DNA from: Bubalus kerabau
Taxonomy: Eukaryota > Chordata > Mammalia > Artiodactyla > Bovidae
Reading direction: 5' to 3'
Assembly (NCBI RefSeq): GCF_029407905.1
Contig: NC_073643.1
Span: forward strand, 40,520,501 to 40,584,500
DNA: 64,000 bases
Position 1 is the stretch's first letter; the number at the start of each line of letters is the position of its first letter. This document shows positions 43,835 through 55,149 of the stretch, in pieces. The position numbers and the translations under genes were made by a program. The notes under the pieces were generated by a model. The model saw only the letters and a list, made by a program, of their open reading frames with translations. It did no database searches and was not told where the DNA came from.

Positions 43835-44830
43835 TTTATATTATGAGATAAAATTCACATACCATAAATTCAGCCTTTTAAGAGAGTACAATTCAGTCAT
43901 TTTTAGTATATTCGCAAAATTGTGCAGCCATCGCCACAGTCAGGTGTAGGACATTTTCATCCCCCTGAAAAGAAACCCAGACCCATAGGAATTCCTATTC
44001 CCCAACTCTCCCTCTCCAACCCTAGATAACCACCCCTCTACTTACAGTCTCCAAGGATTTGCCTATTCTGAGCTTTTCATGTCACTGGCATCTCATGTGT
44101 AACCCTTGATAGTCTGGTTTCTTTCGCATGGCAAAGTGTCTTCAAGATTCACCCATTGTTATTACATGTATTCATATTTCCTTTTATAGCTGAATAATAT
44201 TCTATTACATGAATATACCACACTTCGTTGATCGCTTAGTCAGTTGATAGACATTTGAGTTGCTTCTATTTTTTAGCTACTACGAGTAATGCTTCTGCGA
44301 ACATTCCTGTCCACATTTTCACGTGGACCTCTGTTTCACTTCTCTTGGCTATATGCCTAAGAGTGAAATTGCTGGGTCATACGGTAACTCTGTGTGTACC
44401 TTGTGAGGCACAATCAAACTGTTGTGCAAGGTGGCTGCACCATTTTATACTCCTGTCAGCAATGTACGAGAAATCCTGTTTCTCCATAACTTAGCCAATA
44501 CTACTTCTTCTTAACCATCTTTTTGGTATCACCGTCCTAGTGTGGACGACACAGAGTCTCATTATAGTTTTGATTTGTGGTGATGTTGGCCATCTTTTCA
44601 TGAGCATATCGACCACTTGTATGTCTTCTTTAAAGAAATGTCTATTCGCTCAAATCTCTTGCTCCTTTTCACAGTTGGGTTGTTATCTGTTGTTTGATTA
44701 TGAGAGTTCTTTATATCCTTTGGATATGAGACCATTATCATATATATGATTTACAGCTATTTTCTTACCTTCTATGGGTTGGTTTTATTTTTTCACTTTC
44801 TTGGTAACATTGTTTAAAACAGAAAAATGT
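43835..44830 (-). mobile_element. L1M LINE fragment, antisense (ORF2 end and 3'UTR)
   Basis: The + strand is the reverse of an old L1: aattcagtcatttttagtat, gtgcagccatcgccacagtc, tagctgaataatattctatt, tgaaattgctgggtcatacg, ggctgcaccattttatactc, gagttctttatatcctttgg. About 1 kb, heavily diverged, no intact frame. Confidence 0.85.
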
Positions 44831-46277
44831 TTAAATCCATTTTATCTGTTTCTCCTGATAGCTGCTTGGCATGTCCATTTTAGCTGAGTTTCACAAGGAT
44901 GGCACCATTCAGGACAGGAAAGGGTGGTGTCACTAGGACTGGCCTTCCTTTACCCTTGGCAGCTTTTACAGCCCCTCTTCAGTTTGACTCAGCTATGGCC
45001 TTGATCATAGAACTACTGCCTACCTGGTCAGATGGTTGAACCATCTTTTCGAACAGAACTAGTCACTCTGATCTTTTCTTTTTGAACTGGAGTTGAGAAG
45101 GTAGTGGGAGTAGGGTGAAGGAGTGGAGGGAGGTGTTGTCAGGCAGCCTACTGAGAATCTGATGAAGTGGATGAAGCCGTTTCCTAGAAGAAAAAAAAAA
45201 ACATACTTTGATAAATTTCACTGTACAATTTCAGGGCCTTGTCAGGCCAACCTGTAGACCCTGGTTGGAGATATAGGATGAGAAATAACCAGTTTGTTTT
45301 GTCACAGTTGACCGTCTCTTATTTTTACCACTAATCTGTTCTTTGCTAGAGTAGTATGACATTGGCTTAATCTCAAAGCCTTGGTTTTCTTGAATAAATT
45401 TTCCAATGGTTTTAATAACTAAATCATACGAATTCTACACGTTAGCTACCAAACTACATGACATTGAGCAAGTCACTTACTCTCATAATCTTGCTGTCAT
45501 TGGTCAGATGAGAGAGAGAGTATGCAACACACAACATTTGAGAGGTATGTAGCTTGTCAAAATCAGGGATAAAGCTTCCTAATTTCTGTACGTCAGATTA
45601 GAAAGTTGGTCTTGGATATTGCCAAATAGTAACATTTTCAAGGCTGAGCAGCAGTGACTGCTTCTTTCTGGACATTATTCTATTTTATGTAGTAGAACAA
45701 ACTTCATGTATTTACCCCTAAATGAGTCAACATGCTTTATTTTCTTTTTTTTTTAATGAAAGCAATAACTGACACTTATAAATGTTTCACAATTTCCCAG
45801 AACTACTGCACAGACAACTGAACTAAATGATCTTTATTAAGAGCCCATCCAATACTGTATTCTAGTCTGTGATTCTTACCCTCTGCCTGTCACTTTCCCA
45901 GGCCACGCTAGAGTGACCTTCTGTGCCATTTCTCCCTGATATAACTGTATCATAGACACCTAAGTGACTAGCTTGTGAGGAATGAGGCCTCTTCTGACCT
46001 TAGAATGCCAAATGACTGAGAATGGTGAGAATGAAACCAGACGTCATTGTAAATATGTACTTCCTTCACGCATCTTGCTCTGTAGCTGTGACCTTGGCCA
46101 GAACTTTCTTGGGAAGTCTCATGCAAATGAGCTCTCAATTTTTCTCACTTTGTAGAATGATGATATTCATCTCCAAAGTAAAACAATTGTTAAAGTGAGA
46201 TTGGCCAAGGATGGCTGCAGACATCACAATACTGGGTGGAAAGAAGTCCAATGTTTTTATGTAGCTTTCATTTTGTG

Positions 46278-46492
46278 GGGCTTCCCTGGTGGCTCATACA
46301 CTAAAGAATCTGCCTGCAGTGAAGGAGACCTGGGTTCGATCCCTGAGTCAGGAAGATCCCCTGGAGAAGGGAATGGCAACCCACTCCAATACTCTGGTAT
46401 GGAAAATCCCATGGATGGAGTAACCTGGCAGGCTACAGTCAATGGGCTCGCAAAGAGTTAGACACAACTGAGAGACTTCACTTTCACTCTCT
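46278..46492 (+). mobile_element. Bov-tA SINE with 12-nt TSD
   Basis: ggcttccctggtggctcata through aactgagagacttcacttt. Direct repeats tttcattttgtg at 46266-46277 and 46493-46504. Confidence 0.9.
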
Positions 46493-47063
46493 TTTCATTT
46501 TGTGAATATTTTGATAGTAAACTCATATTATATATCTAGTTACTTATACCTGTTTCTACCTAGATTCCAACTCCCTTAAGGTATTTTGGACTAGATACCA
46601 ACCAGGTGATACAGTGTTTTCCAATTTTAAGATCACTTCCTGAATTTCATCACTGGGATAAAGTCTCATTTAAAAGCAGCTGTTGAAACATTTGTTAACC
46701 ATACTTTTCCATCTTAAATATTTATTTTTTCATTAAAATTTGTGAAGCCCCAATAGAGAGGAAATTGTGTATTAAATAGTTTCTCACTTGGTCTAGTGTG
46801 TTTTCGTCTCATTTCCAAGGTCAGATGGTCTTAACAGAAAGACAACATACACACAATCTGTTCCATGACAAGGCAAAATGTGCAGCACAGGAAGTCAAGT
46901 GGAATAATTTTCACAAAGTGATTGTGAATTCGTTGCAACTTAGCTCATCAGAAGCAAAAGTAAACTCTCCAAACTTCCCATGCCATTGAAGATCAGTGGT
47001 TCCCTTGCTGTCAGCACAACCTAGTGCCCTAGAATATAACTTAGAAATATTGTTATGATTATT

Positions 47064-47257
47064 GTGAAAGTGGCTCAGTTGTCTCTGACTCTTTGCGACC
47101 CCATGGTCTGTCTATACAGTCTATAGAATTCTTCAGGCCACAATACTGGAGTGGGTAGTCGTTCCCTTCTCCAGGGGATCTTCCCAACCCAGGGATCTAA
47201 CCCAGGTCTCTCACATTGCAGGCAGGTTCTTTACCAGCTGAGCCACCAGGGAAGCCC
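47064..47257 (-). mobile_element. Bov-tA SINE, antisense
   Basis: gtggctcagttgtctctgac through gagccaccagggaagccc, less than 100 nt before a BovB copy. Confidence 0.87.
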
Positions 47258-47343
47258 TTAGGGTCAAACCAACCTAAGAAAACCAACAGAGAGGACTGAA
47301 AAATGCCAAAGTAGGCAGGATCCCCTTTTGTACCATATTAGGC

Positions 47344-48176
47344 TACAGACTGGAATCAAGATTGCCGAGAAAAATATCAATAACCTCAGATATGCAGATG
47401 ACACCACCCTTATGGCAGAAAGCAAAGAAGAACTAAAGAGCCTCTTGATAAAAGTGAAAGAGGTGAGTGAAAAAGTTGGCTTAAAACTCAGCATTCAGAA
47501 AACTAAGATCACGGCATCCAGTCCCACCACTTCATGGCAAATAGATGGGGAAACAATGGAAATATTGAGAGACTTTATTTTGGGGGGCTCCAGAATCACT
47601 GCAGATGGTGACTGCAGCCATGAAATTAAAAGACGCTTGCTGCTTGGAAGAAAAGCTATGACCAACCTAGACAGCATATTAAAAAGCAGAGATGTTACTT
47701 CGCCAACAAAGGTCCATCTAGTCAAGGCTATGATTTTTCCAGTGATCATGTATGGATGTGAGAGTTGGACTATAAAGAAAACTGAGGGCTAAAGAATTGA
47801 TGCTTTTGAACTGTGGTGTTGGAAAAGACTCTTGAGAGTCCCTTGGACTGCAAGGAGATCCAGCCAGTCCATTCTAAAGGAAATCAGTCCTGAATATTCA
47901 TTGGAAGGACTGATGCAAGAGCTGAAACTCCAATACTTTGGCCACCTGATGCGAAGAACTGACTCATTTGAAAAGACCCTCATGCTGGGAAAGATTGAAG
48001 GCAGGAGGAGAAGGGGATGACAGAGGATGAGATGGTTGGATGGCATCACTGACTCGATGGACATGAGTTTGAGTAGGCTCCAGGAGTTGGTGATGAACAG
48101 AGAAGCCTGGCGTGCTGCAGTGCATGGGGTCACAAAGAGTTGGACATGACTGAGCGACTGAACTGAACTGACTGAG
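47344..48176 (+). mobile_element. BovB (RTE) LINE, 5'-truncated 3' portion
   Basis: Carries the end of the BovB ORF and its tail. An open stretch at 47328-47792 encodes NNLRYADDTTLMAE, with the YADD core of the reverse transcriptase, and VIMYGCESWTIKK further on. A TAA stop follows at 47790-47792. The rest continues in another frame to about 48020 and ends in (ACTGA)n-like gaactgaactgactgag. About 0.8 kb of a roughly 3-kb element, so it cannot move by itself. RTE elements of this type are shared by ruminants and squamates (established). Confidence 0.9.
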
Positions 48177-48250
48177 GTTATAGGCAGAATTGGATAGTTC
48201 CTTTGACTGCAAGAAATTTTGTGACAAGATAATCTAGTATTACCTAGTGT

Positions 48251-48447
48251 TGGTCACTCAGTCGTATCCAACTCTTTGCAACGCCATGGACTTTTGCCCT
48301 CCAGGCTCCTCTGTCCATGGGATTCTCCAGGCAAGAATACTGGAATCAGTAGCCATTCTCTTCTCCAGGGGACCTTCCCCACCCAGAGATTGAACCCAGG
48401 TCTCCTGCATTGCAGGCAGATTCTTTACCATCTGAGCCACCAAGGAA
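48251..48447 (-). mobile_element. Bov-tA SINE, antisense
   Basis: tggtcactcagtcgtatcca through catctgagccaccaagga. Confidence 0.87.
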
Positions 48448-48781
48448 ATACTATCTAGATAGGATGGTAATTAAAAGATGCCCCAAGAGTATTTATATGC
48501 CTTCATGGAGCTTCTCATCTGCAGGGAGCAATGTGTCTCCTGAGAGAACAGTGAAGGCAGATTCCTTGGTCACTATTTCTCCAGAAAAGCAAGTCAATCA
48601 AATAAGTCTCAGAAGAATCTGGTGAAAGGAATTCATGTGTTTTTGTAATTACTTGACTAGCCATGGGGGCTGCTTTTATACGTAACCCTTTGTTATGTAA
48701 TTAAAAGAGTAGATACTACCCTGCTGTACAACCTTTCCCAAAGTAGGTTTTATTTAATTCAGATTATAGTTTACATACAAG

Positions 48782-48992
48782 AGCTTCCCTGGTGGTTCAG
48801 CAGTAAAGAATCCACCTGTCAGTACAGGAGACGCAGGTTTGATCCCTGGGTCAGGAAGATCCCCTGGAGGAGGAAATGGCAGTCCACTCCAGTATTCTTG
48901 CCTGGAGAATCCCATGGACACAGGAGCCTGAAGGGCTACAGTCCATAAGGACAGAAAGAGCCAGACACGACCAACTGAGCACAGCACAGCAG
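48782..48992 (+). mobile_element. Bov-tA SINE
   Basis: agcttccctggtggttcagc through acgaccaactgagcacagca, complete in sense orientation. Confidence 0.88.
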
Positions 48993-49510
48993 AGAGAATG
49001 TATACCCACATGTAAACATTGTAGGAATCAGTTAGTCACTGTAGTAGTGATTCTGCCAGATAGCAGTTCTGGGTTTCTAAATCATGTTTCTGAGCATTGT
49101 TTCATGACTTTGTTTGATGAATATGATTTCTACTTTCACAAGAGGCTTAATTCTAGCCCCACTGAGGAGAGGAGGAAATAGACTGGCAGAAATGAACATG
49201 CTCAAGTTTTTCCTCTGGAAGTCAGAAGCAGAATAATCATGGCAGATGCTTTTTTTCATAAGTAGGAAAAAAAAAAAGATGTAGAAGCGTGGAGATCCCA
49301 ATATTCACCAAGAGAGAAAGGGAGAGACAGTGATTCTCCCTGGAGAATGCTCAGGACTGTGTTCCACATGGAAATATTGAAGGTAGGAAGAGGCTCCCAT
49401 GTCTCCATAAACTTTAGCTTGGATTCCTTAGAGAATGAAAAGGTTTGAGGTTCTCTCACTTCTGAAGCCAAAATAACATTCTTATTCTTCCAATCAAGAG
49501 CCTGAATCTT

Positions 49511-49807
49511 CCTTAAAAAAAAAAAAAAAGATGTATTTTTTTATATTTGACTGCCCTGGGTCTTCGTTGCCATGCAGGGACTTCTCTAGTTGCAGCAGGC
49601 GGGACTGCCGTCTCTCTAGTTGCGATGAGCAGGCGTCTCTTTGCAGTGGCTTCTCTTGTTACGCACCACAGGCTCTAGGTGTGCAGGCTGAGCAGTTGCA
49701 GCTCGCAGGCTCCACAGACATTTGGGATCCTTCTGGACCAGGGATCGAACCCTGGTCCCCTGCATTGGCAGGCAGATTCTTAACCACTGGAGCACCAGGA
49801 AAACCCA
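49511..49807 (-). mobile_element. CHR-type SINE, antisense, with 12-nt TSD
   Basis: An A-run at 49515-49529, then gactgccctgggtcttcgtt, tgcagtggcttctcttgtta, ccagggatcgaaccctggtc. Direct repeats agcctgaatctt at 49499-49510 and 49808-49819 define the insertion. Confidence 0.85.
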
Positions 49808-50639
49808 AGCCTGAATCTTTCTTAGAGTGTGGAGAGTGATTGCCGTTGGCTTTGTTTGCCATTTCAGCCAAGTGTTTAAAGAGAGAGTTCTGTTCTCAGT
49901 GATGTTCTTTGCTTGGTTAGAAGCCCCTCATTTAATATTTCACATTATGTTATTTTGCCTGCAGCTAGCTTTCCTGAGTTAAACCTCATAATTAATTTAA
50001 TAAAGGTGAATCATTTATAGTAATTCTAAAGAAAATCTAGCAGAGGGAGGCAGTCACATAGGGAGGGAAAGTAAGCATGTGATTCTGGATCTTATCTCAA
50101 GACCTAAAAATGAATTTGGAGCTTTGTCAATACTCCTGAAATTCTTTTGCTCTGACATCTTTCTTTGTGTTTCTAACACAGAATCCTGCAGATAGTTTTT
50201 CCATTTACCTGGAAGTTTATGCCACTTACCAGTTTATGCCACTTTCATGAAGCTACCAGTAGAGCCAACATGGACCATTCATGTTCTTATTTTCCTCTAA
50301 TCAACTAAAATGAAAAACTAAAATGATAAAGCAATTATCCTTGAATAAAAAAAAAAAAAAAACTAAAATGAGATGACTGATGGTGATCGTTCCCTTGCTT
50401 TATCTTCTCTTTTATGACCTTGAACAAATATTTGAATTGCTATTATAGTTGACAAAATGGTTTCACATCTAGACCCTCAGTATGATCTTCAAAGTAGATT
50501 TTTGAGCTTGAGAGCAGTACTGGCAGGAAAGGACTTAGCCCTGGTTTTATCATCATATTAACAATGCTAAATGTCTTCATACAGAGTTCGCCTCATCCCC
50601 TACTAGTTTCCCTCCCTTATCATTGGTCCTGGGCGGTAG

Positions 50640-50760
50640 TACTATTACCTGTTTGTTTTGCAGATGAGGAAACTGAGCCATATTTTCTTAGACATCATGA
50701 CTTACCAGCTTTGCACTGGGACTTTATCTCAGTCTTCCAATTACAATCAGAATTCACCTA
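50640..50760 (+). mobile_element. Possible MIR fragment
   Basis: ttttgcagatgaggaaactg followed by diverged sequence. Only this core is convincing. Confidence 0.4.
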
Positions 50761-51872
50761 TGACTTTAAGTGAATTTACCTAATTCACATCCCTTTGCTC
50801 CTAATTGCCAGTTATCAGAATATCAAACCACATTACTATGGCTTATTATTTATGTATGTTTTCATAACTTTTTGGATGCTTTGTTTAATTTTTATTTTTC
50901 TCATGTGTCCTTTTGTCCTAATTTTTATTTGCACTGTTTCTTTTCTGTTCCTAATTAATCATCCTTCTGAAAGTTTGCTAAAGAGTGGGTAAGTGCATTT
51001 TCCTTTCCAAATAGCAATGTTTTGCATTGTTATTTTTTATTAAGGAAATATGGAATAATTCAAATGGATACTAAAATGATCTAATAAATGTCAAGGAGCT
51101 GGCATGCAGTATCTTCTGTTGAAATCGCTTTTCCTTTTTCCCTGGCATTTACAGCAGATTTTTGTTTGTGTGGGGATTTGTTTTTGCGTTACTGTTTAAG
51201 TTTTAATTGACAGTGGTAGTATGAGAAATTGAAAAGCTTAGCAGTCGTCTCAGGAGAACCTATAAACCTGGGTCTACTTCTCCACAAATGAAGAAACTGA
51301 GTAACTGCCACAAGAGTTCCTAGAGAGATACTTTGCCTTTAGACTAAGTCAATCCCTGGAGATATAACTGGGTGGCTCTCAGGCGGTAACACAAAGGATC
51401 TGATAACTTGAGAACAGTTTGTGCAAAATCAGTCAGTCTTGGTCACATTCCCTTTGGAGTTTGTGATTCCCAAAGTCACATCACCCAGCAGTTTCCTAAA
51501 GATAATTTTCATCCTCTATATTAAATCAATGCGGTGTCTTGCTTTATAAGACCCAGATCAACACACTGCCAGACCATTTGTTAAGCCACCCCTGCATCCT
51601 ATTTGTAAATGTGTGTGTCTACACATATCAAAGCCAGCAAAAGCTTTGGGTAAGGAACAACGCGTCTGGTCATTTTTTTTTTTTTAAGAGCTTCTGATCT
51701 TTCTTCATCAAAGACATGGAGTCAGAATCTTACAGCTGCTTCTGGGACTATGGAAATAAAATAGGTCTGCTGGCCACATTTTATTTATAAATTGCATTGT
51801 CTAAAAATTACTGATGGATGCAGTGCCAGCACCTCCCAAACATGCTAATGTTTGTCTTTCTGTGTTCTTTAG

Positions 51873-51947
51873 CATCAATACCATTCAAAAATAGACGAAC
51901 TAATTGAAGAAACTGTTAAAGAAATGATAACACTCTTGGTTGCAAAG
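51873..51947 (+). CDS. CADPS: CADPS constitutive exon ([17 protein letters not shown])
   Basis: A 75-nt exon of 25 whole codons after gttctttag and before gtaacc: [20 protein letters not shown] then LLVAK. Phase 0 at both ends, so skipping would be frame-neutral, but the sequence is part of the conserved MUN helices and I expect constitutive use. It joins MGQE from 41911-42058 to FVTILEG of the next exon. Confidence 0.96.
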
Positions 51948-52837
51948 GTAACCTTCAGCTTCAGGTGAAATGTTTCATTGTGAATATTGCTTTGTTATGT
52001 CTGCATTTCCATTAAAATGTAACACGTTAAAAAGTTGCGCTGGGTGCTTGTGTTTCTCAGGAAACAAGATAGTATGTCACCCAGCTGCAGCTCTGAAGGA
52101 TTTTTCTGATGATTGTGAGCCCGGCGAAGAGGAACTGATGAAGTGGCATATGTTACCCTAATAAAAATGTGTCCCCCAATGTTGCAGGAGGTTATGCAGG
52201 AAATATTTGTTTTGTTTTTCAGCCCTGACAAAGTTAGCTTTTTAAAAACAGAAAGTTAAATGGTAATAAGGAATTCTGCCATCATGAAAACCCCCTTTCC
52301 CCTCGTTTCACATGCAGTGAGAGTCATAATAAAACATAAAAGTCAGATAAAGCTATTTCAGTCACCCTCATGAATTATAGAATTTTAACTAAGTAATGCT
52401 GAATGGGAAGACATTTATATTTGCCAGTGCTAAACTTCTGTTTCCCCAAAATTACTGATAAAATACAAATAAAAATAGATTGGATTAAATGTAGTGCTAA
52501 TATGTAACGTAAAAACTGCTTTGCGCAGTTTTGGATTTTGAAAAGTGCATTTAATATTATCGCATGCTATATGCAACTCAATAATATTTTGTCACTTTGC
52601 ACTTCTGTAACACTCTATATTTGCAATCACATAATAATGAAGAGAAAGCCGAATAAGTCAAATATTTCTATGTAAAGGCAGTCTCTTCCTTTCCCCAAAG
52701 ACAGGAACCAAATAATAGAACTTAAAAATGAGCAAGGGCTCATTGCTGGTCTCTGGGAGGTTGGGAAATGTTGCTCTTTATTATGAGCAATTATAGTTTG
52801 AAATAATGATTCTTTTCCCTTTTTGCTATTTTGCTAG
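51948..52837 (+). other. CADPS: CADPS intron
   Basis: 890 nt, AT-rich, with no repeat element recognised. It ends with a T-rich tract and tttgctag. Confidence 0.8.
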
Positions 52838-52921
52838 TTCGTTACAATCCTGGAAGGAGTCCTTGCAAAATTGTCCAGATATGATGAGGGGACTTTGTTT
52901 TCTTCTTTTTTGTCATTTACC
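52838..52921 (+). CDS. CADPS: CADPS constitutive exon, last one in the window
   Basis: An 84-nt exon of 28 codons after ttttgctag and before gtaagt: [28 protein letters not shown]. Phase 0 on both sides. The next coding stretch expected in CADPS (beginning VKAASKYVDVPKPG) is not present up to position 64000, so the intron after this exon is at least 11 kb. Confidence 0.96.
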
Positions 52922-54009
52922 GTAAGTAAAGAGCTTCTTTCTTTCTTGGTTTATGTTCTAGTTTGGGTTTGGGTTTAGGGGTGAGGTGCTTTTTATGTCA
53001 TTTTGGTTTAAGGTTTGTATATATATGTTCATTGCGGTCAACTACTAATGTATAATAATAACACAGGAAAATAAGCAGAACAGTTCATAACAACAAGTAA
53101 TCCAAATCATTTCTATTTAATTTTGAATGTATAATATGTATGTGTGTATGTATATGCATGTACACAGACACATATATGTCTCTCTTAATATATGTATGTA
53201 TCCAGAGAGGGTTGCCAGTTTGTGCTCACCTTAGCTAGGTCAGGTATTTCTGGGCTTCTTTTCCTGCAAATGAGGAGAATTAATTTTAGAGATTACCAAG
53301 CAGAGATCTAAAAGTCAGATAGAGCTCGTAAGTAGATGTTGTTTGGTCCTCACCATATCAGGTACACTTTTCTTTACTGAATTAGCTGCCCACGTTTAAG
53401 AATCAAGAGAACTCAGAGATGTCAGTATTCCAGGGTTTCTTCATAAGGCAGGCAGTCGGCAGCCTTCGGTCTGCATGTGTGCGTTGCAGCAGTCTGTTGG
53501 AACTCAGAGAGGTGTTTACCAGTTCCCTGTAGCCCCTTTCCTTGCCATTTTGCTCATTCCTGTACTGGCCTGGGCTTGGGGACACTGGAGCTTACAACTT
53601 CTGCTGCACATGATCCAATCTGTACACATTCGGAAAAGCTCTAATTCTGTGCCAACACGCCGCATGGACACAGAAGTGCAATAGGTCATGGGCAGAAGCC
53701 AGACTCATTCTCTGTAGGTAAGTGATCCATGGAGATGGTGGCTTAAATGGGCCACCAGTTCACCCTCCTTCTGTGCGAGGTGGGCACCGCTGCTGCGTGC
53801 TTTCTTGCCATTTCTCACAGCAAGGTTTTTGCTGGCTGGTAGACCAGCTGTTTTCCTCTCACAACACCGTAAGAAAGACAGTCAGTTTAGGACCTGCTAT
53901 TTATGGGTCCTTCAAAACCTCTCTTCTAGGAGATGAAGAATCTCCTAGACAGGCATCGAATGCCAAGGCAGAGCCCAGCACGGGCCAGAGGAGGAGCACA
54001 TCATCATCT

Positions 54010-54300
54010 GTGGAATCCAGCAGACCTGGGTTCAAATCCCATTACCTGTATTAACCTGCTGTGTGATCTAGAGTAGGTGTCTCATCCTCTCTGAGCCTGA
54101 GTTTGCTTTTGGTTTGTAGGAGGCATGCAATTGTGTCCTTTGGTCTTCGATTTATGTTTCTCTGTGTTAATTCATGTCAACTACCGATGTTGTAGGCAAG
54201 TGGAAAGTAGGTAATTTCTTCTGTAATGAACTGTCATGATGATAATAATGTGAGAAGGACTTGGCATAGTCATAACACATAGTAGGTTTCAGTAAATGGC
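54010..54300 (-). mobile_element. MIR SINE, antisense, with internal extra sequence
   Basis: gacctgggttcaaatcccat, gctgtgtgatctagagtagg and ctctgagcctgag, then unrelated sequence, then gataataatgtgagaaggac and catagtaggtttcagtaaat. Confidence 0.6.
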
Positions 54301-54679
54301 AGCCTTGATTAATAAAAGATAACTAAGAAGGTGATTATGCATTACAAACTTAATACATGTTTACAAATTCTTTGCAAATACATCCTGCTTTGGTTTTTCC
54401 CTAATACATACATTAGATTTCCTGGGAATTAAGGGAAATGTAGACAGAAAACATTTAAAGCAATTTTTAGATTGTATGTATGTACTTTATCTATGTGCTC
54501 AGCTTATTTTGGTATGCAGTTCTGACCTTCCCATGTGTAAGGATTGAACTAAGTTCTCAATCCTTTAAGTGTGATGGCCTTGGTCTCTGGAATCTGTTGG
54601 CAAAGTTGGGATGGGAAAAGGATGATGACAGAGAACAGCAGTTTGATTCACTCAGTAGGACCACCATGATGTGTCACAG

Positions 54680-54830
54680 CCAAAAGGAACCCTATCCAAC
54701 CCATTTCTTTGATGAACTAAAAAACCAAGGCCCAGAGACAGGGAGTAATCTGTCTAAGGTCACACAGCAGCGGGAAGAATGAGGACAGGAACTCAGGTCT
54801 TCTGCCAGCTTCTCCCCACCACCAAACAGC
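54680..54830 (+). mobile_element. MIR SINE fragment
   Basis: aaggcccagagacagggagt, aaggtcacacagcagcggga and aggaactcaggtcttctgcc in MIR order. Confidence 0.65.
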
Positions 54831-55149
54831 TTCCTGGAGAGAGTGGGATTCAGCTGGCAATTGCCTGACACTAGAAGGCAGATGGGCATGTGAGCGGGAA
54901 AGATTCATAAAGAAGGATTCGGGGCACACAAGTGGGAAATATTAGATAATCTCTCATTCCTCAGTGAAGTCACAGAAATGGTGAAAAGAGAACTAAAGGC
55001 AGCATTTTTGGAAAACGCTATCCTGACATCCACAAAAGATAACCACTTTCTTTGAGTCTTCATTTTGAGCAACTCTTTTCGCTGCACTGGATTTGAACCA
55101 GTGCAAACCATAAAAGCCCCTCTGCTCTTCCTGGAGCAGAATTCAGTCC

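Larger units (their letters stand above)
42059..51872 (+). other. CADPS: CADPS intron rich in ruminant repeats
   Basis: 9.8 kb. Contains a MER5A-type element, a 1-kb L1M fragment, four Bov-tA copies, a BovB 3' end and a CHR SINE. The stretches 44.9-46.2 kb and 49.9-51.8 kb show little (a weak MIR near 50640, A-runs at 45191-45203 and 50348-50362). Confidence 0.75.

Noticed and set aside
47328..48020. Host gene with reverse-transcriptase similarity
   Set aside because: The YADD protein and the tail match the BovB LINE, which is 5'-truncated and broken. It is a mobile element, not a host gene.
42059..51872. A five-codon microexon (FAKMW-like insert that I dimly recall at the MGQE/HQYHS junction)
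   Set aside because: I scanned the intron for tttgc followed by atgtgg with AG/GT borders and found none. My memory of the insert may be wrong, so nothing is claimed.
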